64,000 nt of DNA from Aspidiotus rigidus (lineage: Eukaryota > Arthropoda > Insecta > Hemiptera > Diaspididae): NCBI GenBank assembly GCA_035079385.1, contig JAVHKY010000015.1:5766001-5830000 (forward strand), in the 5' to 3' direction. Each line of letters starts with the position of its first letter. Position 1 is the first letter of the stretch. This document shows positions 27,375 to 42,400 of the stretch, piece after piece. The position numbers were made by a program, and so were the translations under genes. Under the pieces are notes generated by a model. It was given only the letters and a program-made list of their open reading frames with translations, made no database searches and was not told the DNA's origin.

Positions 27375-27406
<32 letters not shown>

Positions 27407-30400
27407 TTTGCCTTAGTGTATGGTTGGAAAGCTCGCTTAATTTAAAAAATTAGGCTCATATCAATAACATTTTAGTTGATTTTTTGCGTACTTAATTTAC
27501 ATTATTTTAGGCTGGGGAGAGGGTTGGTATTTTTGAATAAGGAATGGTTCGGGAAGTGACGCACTCAGTCAAATCATATCATTCACGATTCATAATTATT
27601 TCTCATACTGAGTGTGCAAAAAAAAGTTTTTCCGCTGACGAAGCTTGCACTCGCTTTCATTGTTTTCGTCTCTCTTCTAACAAATCTACGATCTTTAATC
27701 GTACTCCCGTGTGCAAAGTGTATTGATGTAAAAGTATTTCGCGATTACATTGATTGTAAAAACTATAAAAAGGGTTATTCAACGATACAATCTTCATTAT
27801 GAAACATTATGGAATCGTCTTCATTTTTCAAACTTTCACTGCGTCGCCTGTTGCGCTATATTGTCATTGCCTCGCGTCAAGTGAGACAATATCGAATTCC
27901 CGCTAAGAAGAATGGATTAGAATTCAAGATAATTAGCGACATCAACTAGTAAACAAACTTTATTGCGTATGAAAAGGCTTGTTTTGATTCCTCTCGTTAC
28001 TTGACCCCAAAGAGGGCGAGAACCATCATTCGTGTTGGAGAAGGTCAAGTAGATACTACGGAAGTACTTCCGTACATGGTATGGTCCTGGGAAGCCGTAC
28101 ATCTGCCTCTGACAATCCAACACAGCAGTCTAGTTTAATTTTGATACAATAGAAATACAATTTTCGTGAATCATGCGGCAGTACGCATAGGTAGGCGATA
28201 AATAGCACGCGTTTAGAAATATGAGTCCCTTTATAATGCAATAATAATGGAAATAGATTTATGATAAGATTGTTTGCATTCGAATACGAGTAAGTATAAT
28301 ACCTGTATCATCAGGAATTCACGCATTCTTTTATCAATCCAATAAAAAGAGATGGAGTCATCTGCACACGTTATGCATTCCGAAAGTGAAAGGTTACTGT
28401 GCACTTCGTACATATATTTTTAAAAAGCTGCCGACACAGCAAGTTCACTTACACGATACCAAGGGCGTGATACAAATCGCTTATAAGATAATTAAAATAA
28501 TATGGTATATTGCGTCGTCGAGGTTCACAAATCTGTCATGTGTGCTCGATTTCAAGGTTATCTAAGAGTCTCTCTATTAATTATTAGATCCCGTTAATTA
28601 TAATTACATATCAAAATTCAAGTTGATGCACCGTCGACACGACAGGTGTGGTAGCTTTGCCTACTGAAATTGGAGTGCGTCAATATTGAAAACGTTGGAC
28701 GGGCTCCCGTGAGCTTCATCATTGAAACCAGGAGTCTCAATGTAGAAAAACTTAAACCTACTTACTTGTTCAGGTGGTGGAAGTTGAAATCAGTCAATTG
28801 AATGTTCAAGAAAATGTTGAAATTTTTAGATAGATAACCTCTTACTAATGAGACGAGCAATGATACGAAACTCGCTCTCGGTACTTCTGACCTGAAGAAA
28901 TATCAAAGATCTGTTGCAGAGAAGTGAGATTCGACGAGGAAGAATGTCCATGAAGAACTTTCAAGTCTTACGGATAATTTTCGAGATTTAACGCAAAACA
29001 CATTTCACTGTCTGATCGATAATTAATCGATTTTAATAAGAAAATTATGATTCTAATTCTAATGACTTTACGTGAAATAGAATTTCAATTCCGCCATTGG
29101 GAATGTTTTTCGATAAAAGCTACGGTTCTCGAGGTTTTATTAGGAAATCAAGTTTCCGCATTATCCTCGAAGCACAAGATCACAAAGTCTCATTTAACGA
29201 ATAATATAGGTTCATACCACCCACCCTTCCCTTACGTGAAATCAGAAGATAAACAGTTTTATGATTGAAGAGGTGGGAGCTATAATGACATATTCTTCTT
29301 ATTTCACGTTTTGGGGGATTTAATGGAGTGTGATGTGAACACATGATCAACAAAGTTCACTTAGCCTATCCACTGGTGGAAAGTCGTGGTAGCCAATCAC
29401 GTCGATAAACCAGGTCAGTCAGCCGAAGAGTATATGGGAGGTTCAGTTGGAGCAAATACAAGATCCAATCTTGAAAAACATCTGACTGAACAGGATAGGG
29501 ACAGGGTCAAGTCACCTATCCTAGGGACGACGGCGTAATGGCTCAGGCAGTCAAAATGGCGGCGAACAAAGCTCAAGTTAGTGGAGCTATTGCCCATATT
29601 GCTACAGAGGCCTGCCATCAGCGCCATTTCACGACCAACTGAACAGTACTATTGAAAAGATACCACCCTAGGAGATTTCAACGCGAGGGTTGGACAATAC
29701 TGCGAAACATGGCGGGGAACCATTGGCAAACACGGTTTAGGCAAAAGCAACTCAAATGGGATCCTGCTTCGTAGCCACTGCAAAGCACATGCAAACAAAG
29801 TTAGGAAGATACACAAGAGAACGTGGATGCACCCAAGGTCTCGGGTGGTATGTTAGTATGCGCAATAGCGACGTAAGGGATATCCTACTTACAAGGGTCT
29901 ATCGGGGAATCGAGTGTGATACTGGCCCGATGAACGAGATCGATCAATTATCTCAGTCGATTTTGAGTAAATGTTGACCAAAAATAGACTGAGCGGGCGC
30001 TCTCATGAGTGATTAATAATAGACCAACTTTTTTGGTCGGTGTACTTCCGCTCTTCCTTACCATATTTAGACCGCATTTAAACCAACTAGGACAAAATTT
30101 TGAATGAAAAAATTAGTCGATCTGTGGTGATATAGATACCATGAAATGGTCTATCCTCAGTCATTGTCCATACTTCCTCTGCAATTGACTATATTTTGAC
30201 CATTTTTGACCAAGAAAACAGTCGATTTCTAGGGAACCCTGACGATGTAAAATAGTTTGTTTCTCATAGTCAATATTTAATCACTGTCAACAGACCACCA
30301 TAATTAGAATTCTTCTGACGAAAAAGATTGGTCGATTTCTGGGCAAAGTAGACGATTATAAAATAGTCTATTGTAGCCTATATTCAACCACTACAAACAG

Positions 30401-33400
30401 ACCACTTTTGACAAAGCAGAACAATCAAGTTTTGGGCAATAGAGACGTCATAAAACGGTCTATAGTTAGGTGATACCTACTAGCAGACCACCATTTTCAA
30501 CGCAAAAAACAAGTCTATGTCTAAGTCTCCCTCAAGTGAGAGAAGAAAAGAATGAAGATATATCAATCTCGTTAGCAGGATTATATATTGAGAGGAGTGC
30601 GATTTTGGTCTAAAATTGCAATATTAATTATCATACCTTCAATTAATTATTGAGGAAAATGTTCAGAAATTTGTGGACTTCATCATGGATTCATACCAAT
30701 TAAAATTGAATCAATTATTTTAAATAATTTCTTAAAATGAATCAAAGTATATATTATTTAAATTCAATTTATAAAATTCCCACATCATTACGTATTTAAT
30801 TTAAAATTTAATTATTACAGTGAAAACTCTATATAACAAACCCCTATATAACGAATTCCTCTATATTACGAATTTTTCCTCGGTCCCTCCCCCTTCAATG
30901 AATTTTACATGTTAAAAAATCTCTTTATAACAAACAATTCACTCTATATAACGAATTTTCTACAGAAATCTTGTCATTTGTTCCAAAAAAAATGTCGATT
31001 TCTGGCCTGAATTCAAACTTTTTTCTGAAAATTCTGATTCTTTGGTAAACATAATATTTTCTCCAGAAAATTTGAATTTTGACGAATGTTTCAACATTTC
31101 CTTCCAACAATGTCAACTTTCAGGTGAAATTTGAAAATTTTTATCATTCAAAATGTGGAACTTCGGAAAAATAAGAAAAAAAAATGAATTTCTTTTCAAC
31201 GAATTTTCTATATAACGAATTTTTTTGGTGGTCCCTTCAGATTCGTTATATAGAGTTTCCACTGTATCATTTAATTGATATATTAATAATAATAATTATT
31301 ATTCTTTATCTATTTATTATGAATATATAAATCTAATATTTTTATAATATTATTAGTAGAATATATTCATTTATTAAACAATTTGATTCGGTATTAAGAA
31401 AAAAACTAAAAAAAAATGAAACTAAATCAAATTATTTTTTATCTCATTCAATTTATTTAATATAATTATTTAATCCTTTAAATAAGAATCGATTATTTAA
31501 TAATTTCAATGATTTTAAATAATAATATTTAAAACTTGTTGTAATATTGAACCAGAATGATATTTTTCATCGTTTTCTTCAATTTTATATTCAATTCATA
31601 GAAAATTATTAGGTTTATTTATGACAAATAAAAAAATTATTAAAAAATAATTTAAAAAAAAATTAATTTAAATAATAAATTAACAAGAATTAAATTGATG
31701 AAAATTAATTTCATCAATAATAAATTGATAAAGAATAATAATTATTATTATTAATATATCAATTTTGAATTATAATAATTAAATTTAAAATTAAATAATA
31801 ATGTAGGAATTTTATAAATTAAATTTAAATAAAATATAAACATTTATTTTTAATTTTTGATTTCTAAATTTTATTTTAGTTTTTATTTTAAATATTTTAT
31901 CTGCGAGTTTGCAAACAATATGACAGTTGATTCATTCCAAAGAAATCGACTGGAAATTTTGGGCGAAATTGAGTGACTGTGGTTTGCATGAGAATAGACA
32001 AAAAAAAAAAAAAAAAGGAGTAAGAATATTGGTAGATGTTGAGGACAAGTCGACTGAAAATGGGCCAAGATATGTCTTAGGGATATCTGCCGAGAAATTG
32101 GAGTGAGTGACTTTGCGGCTCGCCCCATAATACGCATTTTAAACCAAAAAAGGGAGTAAAAATATTGATGGATGTTGAGGAAAAATTTACTCAGAACAAG
32201 GTATCTCCCAAAATATCTGCTCAGAAATCAACTACAAATCTTAGTCAAAATTGAGTAATAAATACAACACCAATTTCAGACTAAGAAACGAGGAAGTAAA
32301 ATCAGGCTCAATCAGAAGCTGACCCGGACTCACTAGACGCGACATTCGCGAATCCCTGACTAGCACATCTAGCCAGATAATAGATATTAGGTCCCCAAGG
32401 AAAAAGCAACCGGACTGCTTCGTCGAAAATGAGAAAGAAATCCCATGCGCAGATTCACCGCTCGGGTAACTGCGTTAGGCGAACCCTAAACTATATGAAT
32501 TTCGATGATGCCCGAGTCTCGAACTCTCTTGGACGAACTCTGTTTACTCTGTGCCTACAGCAGACAAATGCAGGAAAAAATTATCGAACAAGTATTTTAT
32601 TTCAACTATCATCTTGCACATTAAGGGTTTCCATTTTTCTATACTGTCCTTGATTCAAATTGCTCTTGAAATTCAGGAAATGTTTGTTACCATTGTTCAT
32701 CATGCATGAGAAAAAAAAAAAAATTTACAGAAGCTGTGCACTTAATATTAGGAAGTATGACCGATTCCGCAATCAGTATGAGACCGCATCATCAGATACA
32801 TTATATATAAACTAATTACGAAACCGATCATACCTGTAGTGAGAAAAATGTTTTTATAAATATTCTATTGCTCTTTTATCTTATCTCTTCTTTTGTAAAC
32901 TCTTTTTCTTTTCCGCATACGTCTTATGGGTGCGGGTTGTCAATGCCGATATTTGCAAATCCACAACACTGCACACTACATTTTATCGTCTTGAATGCGC
33001 GGTCCCATCGAATCATTGAAAATTATCTTTCTACTTTAATGCTTCTTTTTTATTTATTCTTACTTATTTCCTTCTTTGAACGATGTCAGTTTCTCTGAAT
33101 TGAAGAAGCATCGGATGGAGGAAGAAGAAAAATTTCATGACTAGATGTGGGGTGATTGACCGCGAGTTCATGAAGAAATAGCGTAACAAATTCTTTTCAT
33201 ACTATTATGATATGTATAGTACAGGCGGTAAGGAAAGGATTGCGCATTTTGTCATACAAGCATGAAATTTGGTGTTGACGTGTATGAAGGATAAATGATA
33301 TTAACAAGAGTGCCACGAAAAAAGTCGATTTTTGTGCCCCCGGGGGTCGCATTCTGGGAGGGAGGGTTCATTTTGGAGATTATTATTGCAAAAAATGGAA

Positions 33401-36400
33401 AAAAATTGTAAAAAATATGGTAGTCATGTGATTTGAAGAAAAAATGTATTACAAAATTTTTTTCCTACACGCACCCTTCCATTAGGGGCTGTGGGCCCAA
33501 AATTTCACAAAATTGTAAATGTAAGCAGAAAAACTTGAAATTTGTATACAGGTGAGAGAAGAGGTAATGAACAAGAATGCCTGCTGTAAGTTCATTTTTG
33601 GGCCCCAGGGGCCCATTTTTGGGGGGAGATGCTTATTTTGAACACTATTGTTGCAAACATTGGAAAAAAATTATATAAAATACATGCATTGGGTGAGTTT
33701 TTTGAAGAAATGCTGCGAGGAATACATAGACCCTTTCATTGGGGACCTTGGGGCCCAAAATTTCACAAAATCATAAATTTCATCAGAAAAACTTGGAGTT
33801 TAGTACACAGGTGAAGGAAGGTGTAATGAATAATATTAACAAGAATATGCCACAGAATAACCCCTACGGACCCATTTTTTTTTGGGAGGGGGGCAAAGGC
33901 TTCATTATTTTAAGACTTATAGTTGATATAGGCTCAATCATTTCAAATTCTGGTTTAGCATTTATTGGTAGAAGAAAATATTGTGAAGTCAATATTGCGC
34001 CAAATTACTTGGGTGCCATGAATCTAAAAAGTAAATTTTGGGGAGCTTTTCATTTCAAAAATGAAGTAACCGAAAAGCAGAAAATACTGACCAATTGTTG
34101 CATGGAAGGAAAAATTATTTTTGATTTTGATTATGAAGTGCCTTCGTTAATCAACGAATTGTTGTGTGCTATTCATATTGAATGTAAACAATTCCGTGGA
34201 AATATTAGACAATGTAATTCGCCGCTAGCTTTTACATCTCTTGGGGCCTCAGTAGGTAATGTATAAAATGGGCCTCACCGTTTCAAGATACAAGGTATTT
34301 TTCCACATTTAAATCGTAATTTAAGGAAACAAGATGCTCAAAAAATGAAATATTCACAACTTTATTTTATATCGTAGACTCGAGTTTGGCAAATAATATT
34401 CGAAAAAAACGGGATCCAGAATTTGTCTCTCTACATTACAGCACATGATAATAATTTTATTCAATCAATATTTACAATTTGCGTTTTCTTTTGTCTCATA
34501 GTTTATGTAAATTAGGCCTAGTATAATGAAGGCTAAAAACTTACATACGCATCTGATGAAATTTAGAGCTTTGTGAACCTTGGAGCCCACGAGCCTCCAA
34601 TGGAAGAGTCTATACATTCGTAAAAAAAAATCCTCGCACCATTTTTTTCATACAAATCACCTAATGAATATATAATTTTTTTTCCCAAGGTTTGCAACAA
34701 GAAGTCTTAAAATAATGAAGCCTTTGTCCCCCCCCCTTATTCATTACACCTTCCTTCACCTGTGTACCAAATTTCAAGCTTTTATGATTTTGTGAAATTT
34801 TGGGGCCCAAAGCACCCAATGAAAGGGTCTATGTATAGAAAAAAATTCCTCGCTATATTTCTTCAAACAACTCATCCAATACATATATTTTATAGAATTT
34901 TTACAAAATTTTTGCAACAATAGTGTTCAAAATTAGCATCTCCCCCCCCCCCCCCGGAAAAAAAATGAACTTACTGCATGGCACTCTAGTTAATATTATT
35001 CATTACCCCTTGCTTCACCTGTATACAAATTTTAAGTTTTTCTGATTACATTTACAATTTTGTGAAATTTTGGGCCCACAGCCCCTTAATGGAAGGGTGC
35101 GTGTAGGAAAAAAATTTTGTAATACATTTTTTCTTCAAATCTCATGACTAATATATTTTTTATAATTTTTTTCCAATTTTTGCAATAATAATCTCCAAAA
35201 TGAACCCTCCCTCCCAGAAGTGGAGCCCCGGGGGTACAAAAATTGACTTTTTGCGCGGTTCTCTTATTAATATCATTTATCACATCTTCATACATCTCAA
35301 CACCAAATTTCATGCTTTTATGACCAAATACACAATTCTCTAGAATTTTAGATTAACAGACCCCCCCCCCCCCAGTACTAGTACGTTTCATTATTGTTTA
35401 TTTTATATTAGAATTAGATGTACACGTATTTTTCAAAACTACAAAATTTGTATCTCAATTTTATCTTCAATTTACGCCCCTACCTAACTTTCTACAACAT
35501 TTTTCAGCCAAGTTATGAACCAAAATGTGCTAAAATTGACCAATTCGCCAAAATTCTCAAAAATTAAAAATCGTATTAAATTTCCATATTTTTCTTGATT
35601 TAAAAGTGAAATTTAAAGTCGGTTCCGAAAAAATATCTGAATAACCCTACAAAGCTAAAAAGTGATGGAATTTTCAATATCTTACTTCGGAAATCTGGGC
35701 AAGTTGGTAAATTTTTGGCACATTTTGGTCCATAACTTGGCTCAAAAAGGCCGTAGAAAGTTGACCAAGGACGCAAATTGAAGATAAAATTGAGATACAC
35801 ATTTTGTAGATTTGAAAAATACACCTAACGTTTTGCGTTTTTACGCTAGAACAGATTTAGCGCAAACTCCCATTTAACTGGTAACATCTTTCTATGCCCC
35901 ACCCGGTATATGATAGGAGGGGGACATGGAAAATTTTCGAGCTCCGAGCTGACGGCGAGGGAATTTCCCCAAACAAATTCAGAAAAAATCGGGGAAAAAT
36001 GTCAAATTTAAAGTATACGAAGGCTGGAAGATTTTATTTTAATTACAATGTCTTCCTCTTGCTCCTAAATTCATAGGGAATAAGCCAAAAGTTCTGGATT
36101 CGCGCCTGTCAGAGGCAAGAAAGACTTCGCTAAGGTTCGAACTTTCTTAACCACGTTGAAGAAGAAAGTACTTCATGTTCTACTTTTGAGAACATATCTA
36201 AAAATTTTTGTCAACCCTTACCCTCAAAAATACGTATTGACAGGGTGACCAACGCAAATTAGTCTCGTCATTTTAGATTAAAACTTTACTGTATAATATT
36301 CGTTCTTGAATAACATAAACTTGAGGTCTCCTCCCCCCCGCCGGGTATAGCGAATGCACGTTCAATTCCGTGAGGAATGAGGGACAACCCGTTTTAAAAG

Positions 36401-39400
36401 CAAGACGAAAGCTTTGCTTTTCCACCCTGCACACGTACAGTGTAACTATTAGGACGAGTACAACTGATAAATACGAAGTATCGACCGACAAAAAAAATCG
36501 AATCTCGTTTTTCTCACAATATTCGGAGAAAAACTCACACCTATGGCAGGAAATTTGCATTCTCAAAAATTAACATATCTGCCATTACTACAATCGCCAG
36601 TTTAATTTATTCTCGTGTTTCAGGCCTGCAATAAAAAAATGTACATTTACTCGCTCTGGGAATCTGCGATGAGCAACCGATTCATCCCGAGGATACAAGA
36701 CATTCTTTTCCCTTGATAATGTTACAAGTTTTCAAGAGACGCCTTCTTTTTTTTTCCGTGTCAAGACCTTCGACCGGAATGTGAAATTCTGCGGAAAAAT
36801 ATTCACGATCATCGTGCCATAAAAATTTTTGTACTTAATTTTTGCGCAGCAGCGTGCACTCATTTCGCAAGAGAAACGTACGTATCAACTTGCAACCATA
36901 ATTTAAAAGACAAATTTCAATTTCGGAATGTTTGAAACAAATCTTACGAGGTACTTATGTCCCCTATATGGTCACCTTACGTATATTCAAGATGTCACAG
37001 AAGACGTTCTGCGAGTCTTTGTCTAGAAAGTTGATAGCTCTGCTTTTTTCTTTTCGATACGAATACAAGTGGGAATCGTCGATCACACGGTCTTATCGAA
37101 CCGGTACACATCATCGACACAAAGAAACAAATATTACACGTAGTGACTTCTGTTGATCAAGGCTTTCTTCAATGTGTCAGTTTTAATCCCTCGCTAATTG
37201 AGACCGAGACAACTTACTTATCTTCATTCTTTGTTGGTGTAAATGATAATACAAGAGCAGAATGGAAAAATTAGAATGTGACGCTCGAGGAAAGGTCATC
37301 ATAATGATTCTTGACTATAAGTAGAACGTATATATGTAGGTACCTACATACTTTATTACGTACAAGTATGATAGAATTAAAAAACTTACTTCGCCAAAGT
37401 CGCATACTTTTGGATACTCTTGGGACCAGTCTTGAACGCTATTTCAGCCGTATCTTCAAACCCTAAAGATGGTCTCTTCACTCGAACCGATAAGACGTGA
37501 GCGCATTTCACCTACAACAGCCATTACCGTAATATGTAATGTTACGCAAGGAAAAAGAAAAATACGAAAAGAAAAGTCAACTTACTAAAATGGACACACA
37601 ATGAGCGCATACAATACCGGTTATCACCGTACCAATCAATCCAAAAAAGAGACCGCTGTTCTTAAACGCCCGAGGTACTGACAAAATACCCGAACCAAAA
37701 CTGCCTTTGAATATGTGAACGAGAGCGCCGAAGTCCCTGTTACACAAGGGGAAAAAAATGCCATCACTTTCATTTTAGAGGAGGCGTAGCGTAGGGGGAA
37801 GTAACTAGTCCATCAATAATCAATACTCGTTCAAAATAAACGAGTTCTACACGCTCGGAGATCAACTTCTACAAGGAACATTGTGGCAAATCTACGTCTG
37901 ATATTATATAGGCTAGACTAGTTGAAGTGCATAGGCTGTGATCGCGGAGGCCTCCAAGTCTTTGACACATTTTTTTTCCTTCTCTCTAGTTCGCAGAAAA
38001 GGTAATCCGAGTGTACGAGATGAATAAAAACTAGCTTCTCGTGTGATATTTTATTTCCTGGAAGATCCTCTAAATTAATTTCTGATCGGTGAATTGAAAG
38101 CCGCAGCTTGCGAGAAAAAAAAAAGGAAAGTAGAATTTTTACCCGAGTCAGAAAAAAAATGAACAAGGCGTTCAAAAGCAGTTTTTGACATTGAGTTCAC
38201 CATCATAAAATTCGCAATAAGTTGCGTCTCATCGGAGTGAGCGAAGTTTCTATTTATTTTCATCTATTAGTACAACCGGATCATATTGAGGTTGTTATCT
38301 ACATTTTTTTTTTTTTTTCACATAAACGTAGGTACAGCGCCAAAGTTTCACTACCTACCCTCACTTTCGAGCGAACACACACCAACATCTCAACGCACAA
38401 TTACGTAATATTGAATGACGATACAACGACAACCAAAGAATGAAACGACCTTTCCTGAGTTTGCAACCTCATTTTTTATAAATGATCTGGAATCGAACGG
38501 ATACAATTTTCCATTTTACCGCTATACGATAATAGTATGAATGAAAATAAATAAGATATCAAGTCGATATCGGGTCAACATATTTCAATTCTGTTTCAAC
38601 TCATTTGCCGCGTCGATTTGAGTCACCATCACCGAATTTTTTATAAGCCCAAGATCGATTGCTCTGTAGCGTCAATTAGAAGTCGACTTGTAATTCTTTG
38701 GTAATGTACACGTGTTGGCTTTGAATTGACGTCGATCTAGAGTCGCTGAGCCGGTTTCTCGAAATTTTTTATATCAGCCTGAAATCCACCGCTCTGTTGA
38801 ACCTATCTCGGGTCAATTTGTAGTTCTCCGGTGATGTACGCTGGTCGACTTCAAATCAAGTCTATTTTGAGTCGGCTTCTTCAAATTTTTCTATTTATCT
38901 AAAATTGACCTCTTTGATGTCTGATCGATTTTGAGTCAATTTGTAGTTCTCTGGAGGTTGTCTTCAAATCGACATCAAATGTACTTTGATCAAGAGTCAA
39001 TTTTTAGTTGGCTTCTTAAAATTGTCCTAAATCGAACGTCAATAAGTAGTCAATTCTGAGTCGGGTTCTCCAAATTTTTCAAAATCTACCTCAAATTGAC
39101 ATCAACCTGGAGTCGATTTCAAGTCAATTTGTAGTTCTCTAATAATATTATACTTTGGTTCTTTTTAGATCGACTGCAAATCGACGTCAAGCTAGAGTTG
39201 AATTTGAGTCAGCTTCTCCAAATTCATTTGTCGACGATGTGTCATGGGAAACCCAGGCATAAGTCGGAAAAAAAAATTGACTTTAAATTCGAACCAAACG
39301 ACTCGAAAATGAGTAGAGAATCATAATTGGGCAAAAACTGTGGAAAAAAATTCTCCGACTTATGCCTAGGCTTCCCATGACACATCACAAATTATGATTC

Positions 39401-42400
39401 TTCAATCATCTCTATTTGAAGTCAATTTTTTTCCGACTTATGCCTGGGTTTCCCATGACACATCACTAAATAGATCTGTTTTTCAGATCAATTCTGGAGG
39501 GTTTCAGTTGACTTCTACATCGACCTCAAATCAACGTCGTTGTAGAGTCGAATTTAAATCCTCTTCTCCAAATTTTCTTATCCACCTGATATAGATCTCT
39601 CTGCAGGTTTGATTTCGCGTCAATTTGTAGTTCTATCAGGTAGTTGACTTTCAATCGACCTCAAATCGATTTTGATCGGGAGATAATTATTAGTTGACTT
39701 CTTCACATTTTTCTAGATTAACCTCAAATTGATGTCGATTCGAGTTGCATTTGAATCGGCCCCGAAATAGACCTCTTTCTTTGTTCAATTTTGGGTCTAT
39801 TTGTGGTTCTCTTGTGGTCGACTCCAAATTAACTTGAATCGAGAGTCAATTTTCAGTCGACTTCTTCAAATTTTTCAAAATCAACCTTAAGTCGACGGCA
39901 ATCTGGAATCAATTTTGACTCGACGTCTCCACATTTTTTGAAATCTACCCCAAACTGACGTCGACCTAAAGTCGATTTTGAAATAATATTAACAACAGTG
40001 CCTCGCAGAAAGTCCATTTTTATGCCCCCAGAGGTCCACGTTTGGGGGGAGAGGGTTCATTTTGAAGATTATTATTGCAGAAATTGGAAAGAAATTATAA
40101 AAAATATATTAATCATGCGATTTGTAGAGAAAATGTATTAGAAAACTTTTTCCCTAGACGCACCCTTCCATTGGGGCCTTGGACCCAAGATTTCAAAAAA
40201 TTGTAAATGTAATCAGAAAAACTTAAAATTTGGTATACAGGTAAAGGAAGAGGTAATGAATAATATTAACAAGAATGCTACGCAGTAAGTTCATTTTTGT
40301 GCCCCAAGTGGCCCATTTTTTTTGGCAGGGGGGGAGATACTTTTTTTGAACACTATTGTTGTAAAAATTGGAAAAAAATTTTATAAAATATATGCATTGA
40401 GTGAGTTGTTCGAAGAAGTGCTGCGAGGAATTTTTTTCGATACATAGACCCTTTCATTGGGGGCCTTGGGGCCCGAAATTTCACAAAATCATAAAATTTA
40501 ACCGAAAAACACGAAATTTCATTTTTTTTTGGGGGGGGGGGGGACAAAGGCTTCATTTTGAGACATTTTGTTGCAAAACTTGGGAAAAAAAATTTTACAT
40601 AATATATTCATTGGGTGATTTGTATGAAAAAAATGGTGCGAGGAATTTTTTTATGTATAGTCTCTTCCATTGGGGTCTCATGGGCTATATTGTGAAGTCA
40701 ATATTGCGCCAAATTACTTGTGTGTCATGAATGTAAAGTGTAAATTTTGTGGAGCTTTTCATTTCGAAAATGAAGTAACCGAAAAGCAGAAAATATTCAC
40801 CAAGTGTTGCATGGGAGGAAAATATATTTTTGACTTTGATTTTAAAGTGCCTTCGTTGATCAAGGAATTCTTGTGTGGTATTGAAAGTAAGCAATTCCGA
40901 GGAAATATTAGACAATGTAATTCGGCGCTAGCTTTTGCGTCTTTTGGTGCCTCAGTTTCAATGGGTAATCTATAGAATGTGTCAAGATTTGCGCTTCACT
41001 GTTTCAAGATACAAGGTATTCTTTCACAATATTTAAGTAGTAATTTAAGGGAACAAGATGCTCAAAAAATGAAATATTCACAACTTTATTTCATATACTC
41101 ACATTTGGCAAATAATATTCGAAAAAAACGGAATCCAGAATTTGTCGCTACATTAGGGCACATGATAATGATTTTATTCAACAAATCTTTACAATTTGCG
41201 TTTTCTTTTGTCTCATAATTTGTATAAATTAGGCCTAGTATAATGAAGGCTAAAAACTTACACACGCATCTGATGAAATTTAGAGTTTTGTGAAATTTGG
41301 AGCCCATGAGCCCCCAATGGATGCGTTTATACTTGAAAAAAATTCCTCGCACCATTTTTTTCATTCAAATCACCCAATAAATATATTTTGTATAATTCTT
41401 TTTCTAAAATTTTGCAACAAGAAGTCTTAAAATGAAGCCTTTGCTCCCTCCCCCCAAAAAATGGGCCGTAGGGGCACAAAAATGAACTTATTCTGTGGCA
41501 CACCCTTGTTAATATTATTCATTACTAGGGCAAGTAAAAATATTTTTTGATCCGTCTGAAATATTTTTTTTAAATCTGAAAATATGTGGAAATATGTGCT
41601 AATGAGTTTTTTTAAAAGAAAACGTCATTTTGAGAAAATTCTAAAAATCAATTAAATAAAAGAAAGATTAAAAAATACGTTGATTGCACTTGATGGACAC
41701 ATGCATGTGCAAGTTGTTGAACAAAAAACTTTGCCTATTATCTCTAAAAATGTCCGAAATTTCACAATAAGTTGCGAAAAATCGAGTTAAAATTAGCTTT
41801 TATGGAAAACATGGAAAATATGTGAAAATATTTTTTTTTCACAAAATATGTAAAAATATGTGCCATTAAATTTCAATGGGGTATCCAGGGTATGCTGAAA
41901 CGGATGATTTTCGAACTATTTACGTCATAGCTAGTAACGAAAAAAATATGTGAAAAATATTTTTACTTGCCCTATTCATTACGCCTTCCTTTACCTATGT
42001 ACTAAATTTCATGTTTTTCGGATGAAATTTATAATTTTGTGAAATTTCGGGCCCCAAGGCCCCCAATGAAAGGGTCTATGTATAGAAAAAAATTCCTCGC
42101 AGCATTTCTTCGAACAATTCACTCAATGCATATGATTTTTTTCCGATTTTTATAACAATAGTGTTCAAAAAAAGCATCTCCCCCCCCAAAAAAAAATGAA
42201 ATTGGACACTGGGGTCACAAAAATGAACTTTCTGCATGGCATTCTTGTTAATATTATTCATTACCTCTTCCTTCACCTGTATACCAAATTTTAAATTTTT
42301 CTGATTACATTTACAATTTTGTGAAATTTTGGGCCCACAGCCCCTAATGGGAGGGGATCGTCTAGGGAAAAAGTTTTCTAATACATTTTTTCTACAAATC

